Shown in pieces: positions 29,009 through 38,179 of a stretch of 64,000 nt of DNA. The notes beneath the pieces are model-generated. The model was not told where the DNA came from. It made no database searches and saw nothing but the letters and a program-made list of their open reading frames with translations. The position numbers were made by a program, and so were the translations under genes. Source of the stretch: Gilliamella sp. wkB308 (GTDB lineage Bacteria > Pseudomonadota > Gammaproteobacteria > Enterobacterales > Orbaceae); the NCBI RefSeq assembly GCF_001690185.1, contig NZ_LZGN01000045.1:54351-118350 (forward strand), in the 5' to 3' direction. The stretch's first letter is position 1; every line of letters begins with the position of its first letter.

Positions 29009-29676
29009 ACTTTAATGTAAACTATTTTTTAAGTGTGTTTCCTCAGATATTACCATATCTACCGGTCACACTTTTTATTGCGGTGGTGTCAATTTTATTT
29101 GCTATGGTGTTAGGTCTGGCTATCGCATTGTTACGTAACAATAAAATCATCATTGTTGACGCAATTTTTTCGCTGTTTATTTCGCTATTTCGTGGAATTC
29201 CGTCGGTGGTATTGCTCTTTATTATTTATTACGGTTTACCGCAGATTTTTCCTGTATTAAAGCACATGGGAGCAACAACCGCCGCTATTATCTGCTTTAG
29301 CCTAAAATATTCAGCTTATCTTGCCGAAATTTTTCGTGCTGGTTTGGCGTCAGTCGATCCAGGACAAAAAGAGGCAGGACTTACCTCGGGGCTAAGTACG
29401 ATTCAGGTTTACCGGAACATTATTTTGCCACAAGCATTGGTCAATGCTTTGCCTAATACCGGTAACATGTTTATTTCATTACTCAAAGACTCGTCTGTCG
29501 CTTTTTTTGTTGGCGTACAAGAACTGCTAGCAGCAGGCAAAATGCTAACGGCGAGCTCCTTTCTCTATTTTGAAACCTATTTAGCAGTCGGCATTGTTTA
29601 TTGGCTAACGGTTGTTGCTTATTCATGGATACAAAAACAGTTAGAACGTAAATTAAGCAAACCGTATTACCGTTAA
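29005..29676 (+). CDS. amino-acid ABC transporter permease
   Basis: 223 residues, His/Glu/Gln/Arg/opine permease type with about five hydrophobic segments. The coupling motif EAGLTSGLSTIQVYRNIILPQ, given here as EAGLTSGLS plus IILPQA, is typical of the EAA loop. Start overlaps the binding-protein stop (ATGA). Forms the inner-membrane channel with itself as a dimer and the ATPase encoded next. Confidence 0.92.
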   Translation: MNFNVNYFLSVFPQILPYLPVTLFIAVVSILFAMVLGLAIALLRNNKIIIVDAIFSLFISLFRGIPSVVLLFIIYYGLPQIFPVLKHMGATTAAIICFSLKYSAYLAEIFRAGLASVDPGQKEAGLTSGLSTIQVYRNIILPQALVNALPNTGNMFISLLKDSSVAFFVGVQELLAAGKMLTASSFLYFETYLAVGIVYWLTVVAYSWIQKQLERKLSKPYYR

Positions 29677-29687
29677 GGAGCAAGCTC

Positions 29688-30440
29688 ATGATTTCTGTAT
29701 CACATCTGTCTAAACGGTTTGGTCATCATCAAGTATTAAAAGAGATAAACCTTCATGTAAAACAAGGTGAAGTTGTCGCCATTATTGGACCTTCAGGCTC
29801 AGGTAAATCCACGTTATTACGTTGTCTGAATTTATTAGAAAAACTCAATACGGGTACAATTCGAATAGGTGATGTCATTCTGGATAGTGAACATTATCGC
29901 CATAAAGAAGAAGTCCAATTACGCAAACAATCAGCGATGGTATTTCAACACTATAATTTATTTAAAAACAAAACAGCGATAGAGAACATTACTTATCCCT
30001 TGATTCTGGGTAAAAAAATCAATAAAAATGAAGCCAAACAACAAGCATTAACGCTACTAAAACGGGTTGGCATGTTACCTTATGCTGACCAATACCCCAT
30101 AACTTTATCCGGTGGGCAACAACAACGGGTGGCTATTGCCAGAGCATTGGCGGTTAGACCTAAAGTTCTACTATTTGATGAACCGACATCGGCACTCGAT
30201 CCTGAGCGTGTACACGAAGTACTGCAAGTCATGTTACAACTTGCCAAAGAAAATATCACGATGATCATTGTTACTCACGAAATGGAATTTGCTAAATATG
30301 TCGCTGACCGAATCATCTTTATGGCAAATGGCGTCATTGTAGAAGAAGGCTATGCTAAAACTCTTATCGAGCATCCACAAAACGAGTTAACTCAACGTTT
30401 TTTGCGTCAACTAACCGATGATATTAATTTCGAAATTTAA
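29688..30440 (+). CDS. amino-acid ABC transporter ATP-binding protein
   Basis: 250-residue ATPase: Walker A GPSGSGKST, Q-loop VFQHYNLF, signature LSGGQQQRVAIARAL, Walker B VLLFDEPTSALDPE, and H-loop VTHEMEFA. It belongs to the polar amino-acid (GlnQ/TcyC) group. Preceded by AAGGAGC, 11 nt after the permease stop; last gene of the lyase-GNAT-ABC operon. Confidence 0.94.
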   Translation: MISVSHLSKRFGHHQVLKEINLHVKQGEVVAIIGPSGSGKSTLLRCLNLLEKLNTGTIRIGDVILDSEHYRHKEEVQLRKQSAMVFQHYNLFKNKTAIENITYPLILGKKINKNEAKQQALTLLKRVGMLPYADQYPITLSGGQQQRVAIARALAVRPKVLLFDEPTSALDPERVHEVLQVMLQLAKENITMIIVTHEMEFAKYVADRIIFMANGVIVEEGYAKTLIEHPQNELTQRFLRQLTDDINFEI

Positions 30441-30490
30441 TAAAGAAAAAATTGTTCGCTCACTGAGTGCTTATATTGAGACAAGAAATT

Positions 30491-30513
30491 GGGGGGATTT
30501 TACATCGCCCCCC
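30491..30513. terminator. G/C-rich hairpin between ABC operon and MmgE/PrpD gene
   Basis: GGGGGG ... CCCCCC stem with an 11-nt loop, between convergent transcripts. T-rich sequence is limited (TATTTAAAATT). Confidence 0.55.
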
Positions 30514-30596
30514 TATTTAAAATTCATGTAATAGTAAATATTACCTTATTAAAAAGCTTTAATTTTTATTCTTTTAATTGAATCAAGATTTTTCAA

Positions 30597-31970
30597 CTAT
30601 AACTTAACTATATAACGCTTTATAAAATCGCTGACATCTAACCCTTTTGCAAATGCTTGAATATCTTGGCTTAGTGCTATTGCAGTTGGTTGATCATCAA
30701 TAGCGTTTACGAGTTTTGCTGTCATTTCATTTTTGCTGTAAGGATTTTTTGGTGATCCTTTGGGAAGGTCGATGCGTTGGCTGATTTTTTGACCGTTATT
30801 AAGTAATATCTCAACAACCACATAACGACCGTTATAGGCTTGAGGATGTGGTGCTAGGGTGATGTGATAACTGCGTTGCATTTTTTGCATCAGTTGTTGA
30901 ATGTTGTCAGCGATTGGCGTTGCCGAAAATGCCTTAAAATCAGTGGGTAAACCTAATAAAATTAAGGCCAAAATATATTCAGCAGAAAAGCGCCCTTGCT
31001 CAGCAAGAGTTGGCTGTTGATAAATTAATGCAGCATCACTCTTGGGTGGCGCAAAGTAAAGGGTAATGTTAGCCACATTCTCAACACGAAATTGTGGATG
31101 TCGAAAAAGTAATTGTCCGGCATCCGCAATATAGGCTCCAGCGGAACAAAAACTATAAGTTTTAAACCATAATCCGGGGTCAATTATCTTCCAAGGCTTT
31201 GCCCAACGGGTTAAATTCAACGTCGTATTCCCTTGTCCATACATGGCGAGAAATCCTAAATTTTCATCTAAAAAATTTTGTTCTGCTTGTAGTCCTGCTC
31301 TTAACCAATCAACGGTTTGGATGGCATGTTGCGCTGCCAGTCCTGCATGTAAAAATTTTATGGGTGTGCCCATTAACAATCGCATTCCCGAAGCTTGGGT
31401 TGCTGCAAGTGCTAATGCTTGCGATAAAAAAGGTTCATCATACAAATAACAAATTGCGGCTGTGGCTGCTATGCCACCAAGCGTAATAGTGGCATGCCAT
31501 CCTTTTTCATAATGTTGTGGATTGACGCTTTTACCCAGTAACGCCATAACTTCAATACCAATAACATAAGCCGTTAAAAATCGCCGTCCATCTATCTTGA
31601 ATGGTGAATGATCTAATCGAATACTGGCAAACAGTGCTGATAAAATCACCGCTGAAGGATGGCCTCGTATATCTGAATGAACATCATCATAATCTAAACA
31701 GTGGGCTTGAAAACCATTGAATAATGCAGCTTGACGTGGTGTGGCTAACTTTTTTTGACCAATAAGCCAAGACCGTTCATGCCCACCTTCTTCTTTTATC
31801 CAAGCGAGTAATCTTTGAACATTCATATCCTGACGAGCTTGTAAACAACATGCAAAATAATCGACGATGCCATTAATCGCATTATTAATAACAGTCGAAT
31901 CACTAAGGAGCGGCGTATTTTTAATTAATAAGCATAATTGTTGGTTTAAGTTCATCATATATTCACTCAT
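30597..31970 (-). CDS. MmgE/PrpD family protein
   Basis: About 457 residues of the MmgE/PrpD fold, a family that includes 2-methylcitrate dehydratase, cis-aconitate decarboxylase and iminodisuccinate epimerase. Recognisable blocks: ALFNGFQAHCLDYDDVH, GHPSAVILSALFA, GWHATITLGGIAATAAIC and SGMRLLMGTPIKFLHAGLAA. There is no methylcitrate synthase or PrpB nearby, so a propionate role is not supported. ATG at 31970 is chosen; TTG at 31997 and ATG at 31958 are alternatives. Convergent with the lyase/ABC operon and possibly working on the same substrate. Confidence 0.85.
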   Translation of the reverse strand: MSEYMMNLNQQLCLLIKNTPLLSDSTVINNAINGIVDYFACCLQARQDMNVQRLLAWIKEEGGHERSWLIGQKKLATPRQAALFNGFQAHCLDYDDVHSDIRGHPSAVILSALFASIRLDHSPFKIDGRRFLTAYVIGIEVMALLGKSVNPQHYEKGWHATITLGGIAATAAICYLYDEPFLSQALALAATQASGMRLLMGTPIKFLHAGLAAQHAIQTVDWLRAGLQAEQNFLDENLGFLAMYGQGNTTLNLTRWAKPWKIIDPGLWFKTYSFCSAGAYIADAGQLLFRHPQFRVENVANITLYFAPPKSDAALIYQQPTLAEQGRFSAEYILALILLGLPTDFKAFSATPIADNIQQLMQKMQRSYHITLAPHPQAYNGRYVVVEILLNNGQKISQRIDLPKGSPKNPYSKNEMTAKLVNAIDDQPTAIALSQDIQAFAKGLDVSDFIKRYIVKL

Positions 31971-32170
31971 CAAACTATCATAAATAGACTTGACCAAAAT
32001 AGCGTAAAATGAACATTAAGTTAAAGATTATCTAGTTATATTTTAATAACTAAACTTAATATTATTGCATCATGCAGTCGTCTTTTCCCTTCATATAACT
32101 ATTTTTGACTAATCAATAGTATGCTAATATAGACAACAAATGATTAACCTAAAATTTCACTTATCTAATT

Positions 32171-32656
32171 ATGTCAATTTGTTATATCGCGTTAGGAAGT
32201 AACCTTGACGATCCTTTTGCTCAAGCAAATCGAGCAATAGCCGCTTTAACTCAATTGCCTCATACTCAACTGGTTGAAGTCTCGCCTTTTTACCGCAGTA
32301 AACCTTTAGGGCCACAAGATCAAAATGATTATCTCAACGCTGTGATTAAGTTAACAACGAGCCTTTCACCAATTGAATTATTAGATGCCTTACAATCGAT
32401 TGAAAAATCACAAGGGCGAGTTCGCAAAGATAATCGTTGGGGAGCAAGAACTTTAGATTTGGATATTCTTTTATATGATGATTTGATTATCAATAGTGAA
32501 CGATTAACCATACCGCATTACCACATGAAAAACCGAGAATTTGTCCTTTATCCACTTTTTGATATTGAGCCAGAATTGGTCTTTCCCGATAATGACAAAT
32601 TGTCAGATCTTGTTGCTAAGTGTCCTAAAAATGACATGAAACAGTGGATAGCATAA
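32171..32656 (+). CDS. folK: HPPK, folate biosynthesis pyrophosphokinase
   Basis: Transfers pyrophosphate from ATP to 6-hydroxymethyl-7,8-dihydropterin. 161 residues (E. coli 159). Motifs: YIALGSNLDDP at the N-terminus, FYRSKPLGPQDQNDYLNAV, and the catalytic RWGARTLDLDILLY followed by IPHYHMKNREFVLYPL. Close to dksA and gluQ, as in E. coli, but in a different order and without pcnB. Confidence 0.96.
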   Translation: MSICYIALGSNLDDPFAQANRAIAALTQLPHTQLVEVSPFYRSKPLGPQDQNDYLNAVIKLTTSLSPIELLDALQSIEKSQGRVRKDNRWGARTLDLDILLYDDLIINSERLTIPHYHMKNREFVLYPLFDIEPELVFPDNDKLSDLVAKCPKNDMKQWIA

Positions 32657-32790
32657 TTATATACATTAATACATATAGTTATGTTAATTTGCTCTAATTA
32701 TGTAAAAAAAATCATAAAAAAATTTTGCCAATGGCTAATTTATTGCTATAGTTTAGCGCTTGCAAATAATCTGTACTTAAGGGGATTGCT

Positions 32791-33246
32791 GTGAAAAAGG
32801 AACAAAAAGTTAATACATCTTCTCTTAGCCTGCTTTCAATTGCTGGGCTTGAGCCTTATAAAGAGGCGAAAGGCGAGGAGTATATGAACCCTAAGCAATT
32901 GAAACATTTCAAACTTATCTTAGAAGCATGGCTTGCGCAATTACAAGGCGAAATGGGCAAAACAGTCTCGCACATGCAAGATGAGGCTGCAAATTTTCCA
33001 GATCCAGCTGACCGAGCAACTCAAGAAGAGGAGTTCAGTCTAGAGTTAAGAGCACGCGATAGAGAACGTAAACTGATCAAAAAAATTGAAAAGACATTAA
33101 AGAAAATTGAAACTGATGATTTTGGTTTTTGTGAATCTTGTGGCGTTGAAATTGGTATTCGTCGCCTTGAAGCTAGACCTACGGCGGATCTATGTATCGA
33201 TTGTAAAACGTTAGCGGAACTTCGCGAAAAACAAATGGGAATGTAA
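32791..33246 (+). CDS. dksA: RNA polymerase-binding transcription factor DksA
   Basis: Partner of ppGpp in the stringent response, acting in the secondary channel of RNA polymerase. 151 residues, the E. coli length. The coiled-coil tip has DPADRA with the key aspartates at 71 and 74. The zinc finger uses Cys114/117 (CESCG) and Cys135/138 (CIDC). The start is GTG at 32791 behind AAGGGGA; the alignment to the E. coli N-terminus supports it. 42 nt before gluQ, as in other gammaproteobacteria. Confidence 0.97.
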   Translation: MKKEQKVNTSSLSLLSIAGLEPYKEAKGEEYMNPKQLKHFKLILEAWLAQLQGEMGKTVSHMQDEAANFPDPADRATQEEEFSLELRARDRERKLIKKIEKTLKKIETDDFGFCESCGVEIGIRRLEARPTADLCIDCKTLAELREKQMGM

Positions 33247-33288
33247 TTTTAATTACCTTCCTCAAACATTACACTGCCAGATAAGCCC

Positions 33289-34179
33289 ATGTGCTATATT
33301 GGTCGTTTTGCTCCCTCACCATCCGGACCATTACATTTTGGTTCGTTGGTGACGGCTCTCGGTAGCTATTTACAAGCTAAAGCTTATCAAGGTAAATGGT
33401 TAGTCCGTATTGAAGATATCGATCCACCACGCGAAGTCAAAGGCGCTTCTTCACTTATCTTAAAAACATTAGAAATATTTAATCTGTTTTGGGATGATGA
33501 CGTTCTATACCAATCAACATGTAGTGAACGTTATCAATCGGTATTGCAATCATTACTGACCAAACAGCAAGCCTACTATTGCGATTGTTCAAGACAACGA
33601 ATCCATCATCTTACCAATCATATTTATGATGGCTTTTGCCGTCAGCGAAATTTAACCCCCAACCACCAGCAGCATTTAGCCATTCGGTTAAAGCAAACCC
33701 ATCCAATCTTTGAATTTGAAGATAACATTCTTGGATTACAAACAGTTAATCCAGCCAGTGCGCAAGAAGATTTTATTATTCACCGAAAAGATGGACTATT
33801 TGCTTATAATTTGGTCGTCGTGCTCGATGATCATCAACAAGGCATTACCGAAATTGTTCGTGGCGCTGATTTGCTACCAGTTACCGCAAAACAGATATCA
33901 CTTTATCAACAGTTAGGCTTTACCGTTCCAACCTATTGCCATTTACCACTCGTCTTAGATCATAATGGTAATAAACTGTCGAAACAAAATCATGCTAAAC
34001 CAATCGAATTGGATAATCCAACCTCATTAACCATTCAAGCACTACAATTTTTAGGACAACAGATACCACAAGATTGGCAAGATGCAACCCAACAACAATT
34101 GTTAGATTGGGCAATAGCATATTGGCAGCTTTCAACTATCCCGAAACAAAATGCAGTATTAACCACCAATGTAAGATAA
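33289..34179 (+). CDS. gluQ: glutamyl-Q tRNA(Asp) synthetase
   Basis: Attaches glutamate to the queuosine of tRNA-Asp; a truncated GluRS lacking the anticodon-binding domain. 296 residues (E. coli about 298). Class I motifs: GRFAPSPSGPLHFGS (HIGH-like) and KLSKQNH (KMSKS-like). Zinc site CDC ... IYDGFC is preserved. Downstream of dksA in the usual order. Its last 21 nt overlap the 3' end of the convergent moaA gene. Confidence 0.95.
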   Translation: MCYIGRFAPSPSGPLHFGSLVTALGSYLQAKAYQGKWLVRIEDIDPPREVKGASSLILKTLEIFNLFWDDDVLYQSTCSERYQSVLQSLLTKQQAYYCDCSRQRIHHLTNHIYDGFCRQRNLTPNHQQHLAIRLKQTHPIFEFEDNILGLQTVNPASAQEDFIIHRKDGLFAYNLVVVLDDHQQGITEIVRGADLLPVTAKQISLYQQLGFTVPTYCHLPLVLDHNGNKLSKQNHAKPIELDNPTSLTIQALQFLGQQIPQDWQDATQQQLLDWAIAYWQLSTIPKQNAVLTTNVR

Positions 34180-35133
34180 ATTAGGCACCATCCCCACTTG
34201 ATTATCGTGTAATCGATGTTTTTCTGGTTTGACTACCAATGAGGCAAGAATGCGTGATTTAAGTTGTGGTTTTTGGTCTGCACTGACCAGCAAATCACGC
34301 AAATCAATCGCCGAATCACCAAACAGACAATAGTGTAACTGCCCAATTGATGACACTCGCAATCGATTGCAACTTTTACAAAAGTCTTTTGAATATGGCA
34401 TGATAAGACCGATTTTACCTTGATAATCATCATGTGCATAAACTTTTGCCGGCCCTGATAGAACTTGCTTCGGTTGTAACTGCCAACCTTGCTCAATCAA
34501 TTGACGTTCAATTGATTGACCGGCTAAGTGATAACGATGAAATAGATTACGGCTTTCATTGGTTTCCATAAGCTCGATAAAACGCAACTCAACCGGTCTA
34601 TATTTAATCCAAGATAAGTAATCTGATAAATGGCTGTTGAGATCTTTCATTAAAACAGTATTAATCTTCACTTTCGGTATGCCAATTTCTAACGTTTTTT
34701 CAACGCCAGCAATCAGCTCTTTCAGTTTATCTTGACCGGTGATCAGTTTGAATATATGAGGGGAAAAACTATCTATACTAATATTGATTGAATTTAGACC
34801 GGCTTGATGCCAATAGTTGATATTTTTTAACAACCGTGTGCCATTGGTCGTGATTGCAAGCTCACGCATACTGGGATAAGACGAAATAACCGACAAAATT
34901 TCGGTAAAATCTCGACGTAATGTCGGCTCACCACCAGTAAGTCGAATTTTATGAACACCAAGCTCAGTAAATGTTGACACAATATTATCAATTTCATTAA
35001 GCGATAAAAAATGGTGAGGCTTATTAGGATGATAACCATTGGGTAAACAATACTGACATTTAAAATTACATAGTTCGGTAATCGACAAGCGCAGATATTG
35101 AAATCGACGCTGATAATTATCCACTAATTGCAT
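34159..35133 (-). CDS. moaA: GTP 3',8-cyclase, molybdopterin synthesis
   Basis: Radical-SAM enzyme making the first intermediate of molybdopterin. 324 residues (E. coli 329). The N-terminal [4Fe-4S] motif is CNFKCQYC; the C-terminal cluster uses CKSCNRL ... HYC. The essential Gly-Gly terminus is present (SYIGG). No moaB-E genes follow, so moaA stands alone here. A candidate Moco riboswitch occupies its leader. It supplies the cofactor needed by the formate dehydrogenase at 50.3 kb. It converges on gluQ with a 21-nt overlap. Confidence 0.95.
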   Translation of the reverse strand: MQLVDNYQRRFQYLRLSITELCNFKCQYCLPNGYHPNKPHHFLSLNEIDNIVSTFTELGVHKIRLTGGEPTLRRDFTEILSVISSYPSMRELAITTNGTRLLKNINYWHQAGLNSINISIDSFSPHIFKLITGQDKLKELIAGVEKTLEIGIPKVKINTVLMKDLNSHLSDYLSWIKYRPVELRFIELMETNESRNLFHRYHLAGQSIERQLIEQGWQLQPKQVLSGPAKVYAHDDYQGKIGLIMPYSKDFCKSCNRLRVSSIGQLHYCLFGDSAIDLRDLLVSADQKPQLKSRILASLVVKPEKHRLHDNQVGMVPNLSYIGG

Positions 35134-35149
35134 ATAAAAAAAACACCTT

Positions 35150-35252
35150 ATCCAAATCGGGAAGCATAGCCATTTCTGCGCTATACCGCGGCTAATTCAC
35201 CATATGAAACAGGCCAAGGCAACACTTAGGTGAAAAAGCTTCAGAGTTTGGT
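35150..35252 (-). promoter_or_regulatory. candidate molybdenum-cofactor riboswitch upstream of moaA
   Basis: On the minus strand the leader contains TTCACC and its partner GGTGAA enclosing a GCCTTGGCC element, followed by an AGCC ... GGCT stem (TAGCC / GGCTA) and CTTCCCG ... GGATAAGG just before the start. This layout resembles the Moco RNA motif (RF01055) that precedes moaA in E. coli. The match is by eye and the sequence is divergent. Confidence 0.5.
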
Positions 35253-35280
35253 TTAGTCTAACATAGACAATATTTTTTGA

Positions 35281-36294
35281 CTACGGACAATTATCACTAT
35301 TCGATGATTGATTAGATGATTCAATTTCATCATTGTTTCTTTCAGTATGAATAACGGTGATGTAATTAGGTATAGTCGGCGCACAGCGATAAAGATAAAC
35401 CCACTGCATACCATTTTGCTCAATTTTTATGTATTGCTTAACTAATTTGTCACTTTCAGTATCACTAGGCGATTGTTGATCTTTATATTGATTAAGAAAT
35501 TCTTTTATTATTTCCTCACCCTCGGTTAATGGACCTTGATAGGTTGCTATATAATTTGCACTTAACTGCTCTAATTTCTTTAACAATAAGGCTTGCTCTT
35601 TTTCAATACTAAACTGCTTAGGATTGTGATAGCCTAAAGTCGTATAAATCCTGTCTGCAATAGGTGAACCTGTGTTGACTTGTTTTTTTTTGCCACAAAA
35701 TATAATTAAAGGAAGCAACAATATTGCACCCAAAATAAAGAGATACAATGTCGGTACCAATGAGATTTGCAAATAGATCTGTAGCAAGCCCCAAATACAA
35801 CTTGAAATGCCGATCAGCTCCATGAACTTTACAATCGGTGATGTGCGAATTTTAGGATTTTCAACGCTCGCTTCTGTTCCCTCTGTAACATAAGGATGCA
35901 TCCATATTAGATGATCAACAGGTCGACGTAGCGCATAGGCAAAATAGCTGCCGCCGTCCATTGGGTCAACCACAACCTCAACATAATCACCGTCAGTAAA
36001 AGCGACACGACTACAAACTCCTTCAATTAGGTTATCACCTAATTTAAATCGGTAATATTGTTCAATATTTGGCGTTGGCGTATCGTACTTGCCGGATGAA
36101 TCCTGTGCAGCAATCATTTGATTGATTTTATAAACCAGAGCAAGATAACCGATTGAGTTTAAATTAATATCAGCACACCCAGCTAATTGGCGGGCTTGAA
36201 TAAAAGTCTCTCGTGACGGATAGACTGCTAAATCCGTGATATAACCAGTGATAATTTGATAATGTTCAATCGAGGATGTCGCGCAAGATTTCAT
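35281..36294 (-). CDS. putative T6SS effector-family membrane protein
   Basis: A 337-residue protein. The region DGDYVEVVVDPMDGGSYFAY followed by ALRRPVDHLIWMHPYVTEG recalls a family annotated as putative type VI secretion effectors (GDEVEVV ... AYAI-RP-DRIIALYPHC). Two adjacent hydrophobic helices at about residues 160-200 make it a membrane protein; the C-terminus is hydrophilic and ends in a Ser/Asn-rich tail. The N-terminal third has SGYITDL-like residues (ITGYITDLAVY). No T6SS structural gene is nearby. Function is uncertain. Confidence 0.6.
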   Translation of the reverse strand: MKSCATSSIEHYQIITGYITDLAVYPSRETFIQARQLAGCADINLNSIGYLALVYKINQMIAAQDSSGKYDTPTPNIEQYYRFKLGDNLIEGVCSRVAFTDGDYVEVVVDPMDGGSYFAYALRRPVDHLIWMHPYVTEGTEASVENPKIRTSPIVKFMELIGISSCIWGLLQIYLQISLVPTLYLFILGAILLLPLIIFCGKKKQVNTGSPIADRIYTTLGYHNPKQFSIEKEQALLLKKLEQLSANYIATYQGPLTEGEEIIKEFLNQYKDQQSPSDTESDKLVKQYIKIEQNGMQWVYLYRCAPTIPNYITVIHTERNNDEIESSNQSSNSDNCP

Positions 36295-36326
36295 AAAGTT
36301 CCTTCTTTGTTGTTCGTTAATGCTAT

Positions 36327-36497
36327 CTAGTCAATAATTGGTAACCAGTTAGACAATGTTGGCGTTTTACAATAATAATCACATTCGCCTTTAAATTGTG
36401 CTAACGGTTTAAATTCGGGCGTCTGCGGATCATTAAATATATCACTCGAACCTGCATGATATAATTTTTTAATAAGTAAATAAAAATCCCTTCTCAT
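36327..36497 (-). CDS. short hypothetical protein upstream of the T6SS-effector-like gene
   Basis: A 56-codon frame from ATG at 36497, beginning MRRDFYLLIKKLYHAGSSD, with CDYYCKTPTLSNWLP near the end. No family recognised. It precedes the effector-like gene by 32 nt on the same strand, so it may be a partner or a fragment of a larger gene. A longer frame from TTG at 36515 is less likely. Confidence 0.4.
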   Translation of the reverse strand: MRRDFYLLIKKLYHAGSSDIFNDPQTPEFKPLAQFKGECDYYCKTPTLSNWLPIID

Positions 36498-36716
36498 TGA
36501 TAACTCACTAACCAAACAAATAAAATACAGTCTATTTAATATTTTAATTTCTCAACATTTTTTATTATAGAGTAATTATTATTCTGTCTCTAGAGATAAT
36601 TTTTTTATTCACCTAATTGGTTTATATTTAAGCTTATTTTCAGCTTTGCTTAGTATTCATTTTATTTCGGTATATAATAATTTTTTTGTCGATAAAACCG
36701 TCAAATGGAGGTTGTG

Positions 36717-38096
36717 ATGATTACCACCCATATAAGCCCATTAGGATCTATGGATTTACTTGCTCAAGCTGAAGTGGATATTCTGAAAAGATCAGCAAAT
36801 AGTGAATTATATCAATTATTTCGAAATTGCTCATTAGCAACACTTAATGCGGGTAGTAAAACCGATAATACGAAAGAGTTATTAGATAGGTTTCAATCGT
36901 TCGAAATTAATGTGATTAGTAAAGAACGAGGCGTTAAGCTAGAACTTATCGATGCGCCGGAAAGTGCTTTTGTGGATAAACGTATTATCCGTTCAATTCA
37001 AGCTAACCTTTTTGCGGTGTTGCGCGATATTCTATTTTTAAATAGTCAAATCAGTGCTGTTAAACAACTAGTTTCAAATGTCAATCTTGATAGAGATCAT
37101 TCCTATTATATTACTAATCTGGTTTTTTCAATTTTACGTAATGCAAATGCGCTACACGTCGGCGAAGAGCCTAATCTTGTGGTTTGCTGGGGTGGGCACT
37201 CAATTAATGAAAACGAATATTATTATGCCCGTCAAGTCGGCATGCAGTTAGGGCTACGTGAGCTTAATATCTGCACAGGCTGTGGTCCCGGCATTATGGA
37301 AGCCCCTATGAAAGGCGCCGCTGTTGGTCACGCTCAGCAACGCTATAAAGATAGCCGTTTTATTGGGATGACTGAACCTTCAATTATTGCCGCTGAACCA
37401 CCTAATGCCTTGGTCAATGAGCTTATCATCATGCCAGATATTGAAAAACGGCTTGAAGCTTTTGTCCGTATGGCACACGGTATTATTATCTTCCCTGGTG
37501 GTCCGGGTACTGCTGAGGAACTGCTTTATATTTTAGGCATTATGTTAAACCCGGCAAATAAAAATCAGACATTGCCACTTATATTAACTGGCCCTAAAGA
37601 ATGCGAAGGTTATTTTGCTGCCATCGATGACTTTATTCGTCAAACCTTAGGCGAAGAAGCCACCAAGCTTTATCAAATTATTATTGATTCCCCAGAACAA
37701 GTTGCACGTATTATGAAAAAAGGCGTTAAACATGTTAAATCCTCACGCTTAAAAACAGGTGATGCTTACGGTTTTAACTGGCTCCTTAAAATTGATGGTT
37801 CGTTACAACAACCTTTTGAACCCATTCATGAAAATATGGCTTCATTGAATTTACACAAAGATCAGCCAGTGGAATTATTAGCCGCTGATTTACGTCGTGC
37901 ATTTTCGGGAATTGTTGCCGGTAACGTGAAGGAGTTTGGTATGAAACAAATTGCCGAACATGGCCCTTATAAGTTACAAGGCGATAAGGAAATAATGAAA
38001 CAATTGGATGATTTATTACGTAGCTTTGTTAAACAAGATCGGATGAAATTACCGGGTGGAACGGCTTATCAACCTTGTTATGAGATCTGTTATTAA
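36717..38096 (+). CDS. ppnN: pyrimidine/purine nucleotide 5'-monophosphate nucleosidase
   Basis: LOG-like enzyme that cleaves nucleoside monophosphates to base and ribose-5-phosphate; in E. coli it is stimulated by (p)ppGpp. 459 residues from ATG 36717, which sits behind GGAGG; the four extra residues of a start at 36705 precede that SD. Blocks [39 protein letters not shown] and [16 protein letters not shown] mark the family. Matches E. coli YgdH along its length. Confidence 0.95.
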   Translation: MITTHISPLGSMDLLAQAEVDILKRSANSELYQLFRNCSLATLNAGSKTDNTKELLDRFQSFEINVISKERGVKLELIDAPESAFVDKRIIRSIQANLFAVLRDILFLNSQISAVKQLVSNVNLDRDHSYYITNLVFSILRNANALHVGEEPNLVVCWGGHSINENEYYYARQVGMQLGLRELNICTGCGPGIMEAPMKGAAVGHAQQRYKDSRFIGMTEPSIIAAEPPNALVNELIIMPDIEKRLEAFVRMAHGIIIFPGGPGTAEELLYILGIMLNPANKNQTLPLILTGPKECEGYFAAIDDFIRQTLGEEATKLYQIIIDSPEQVARIMKKGVKHVKSSRLKTGDAYGFNWLLKIDGSLQQPFEPIHENMASLNLHKDQPVELLAADLRRAFSGIVAGNVKEFGMKQIAEHGPYKLQGDKEIMKQLDDLLRSFVKQDRMKLPGGTAYQPCYEICY

Positions 38097-38125
38097 CACA
38101 TCATTAAAACATAGCTTATTGAACT

Positions 38126-38160
38126 GTTATTTTGCCGACAAAAAATGCCGGCAAAATAAC
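38126..38160. terminator. long hairpin between convergent ppnN and radA
   Basis: Perfect 12-bp inverted repeat GTTATTTTGCCG / CGGCAAAATAAC. Convergent location supports bidirectional termination; the T tract is within the stem. Confidence 0.55.
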
Positions 38161-38179
38161 AGATGCATCAACCAATTAG

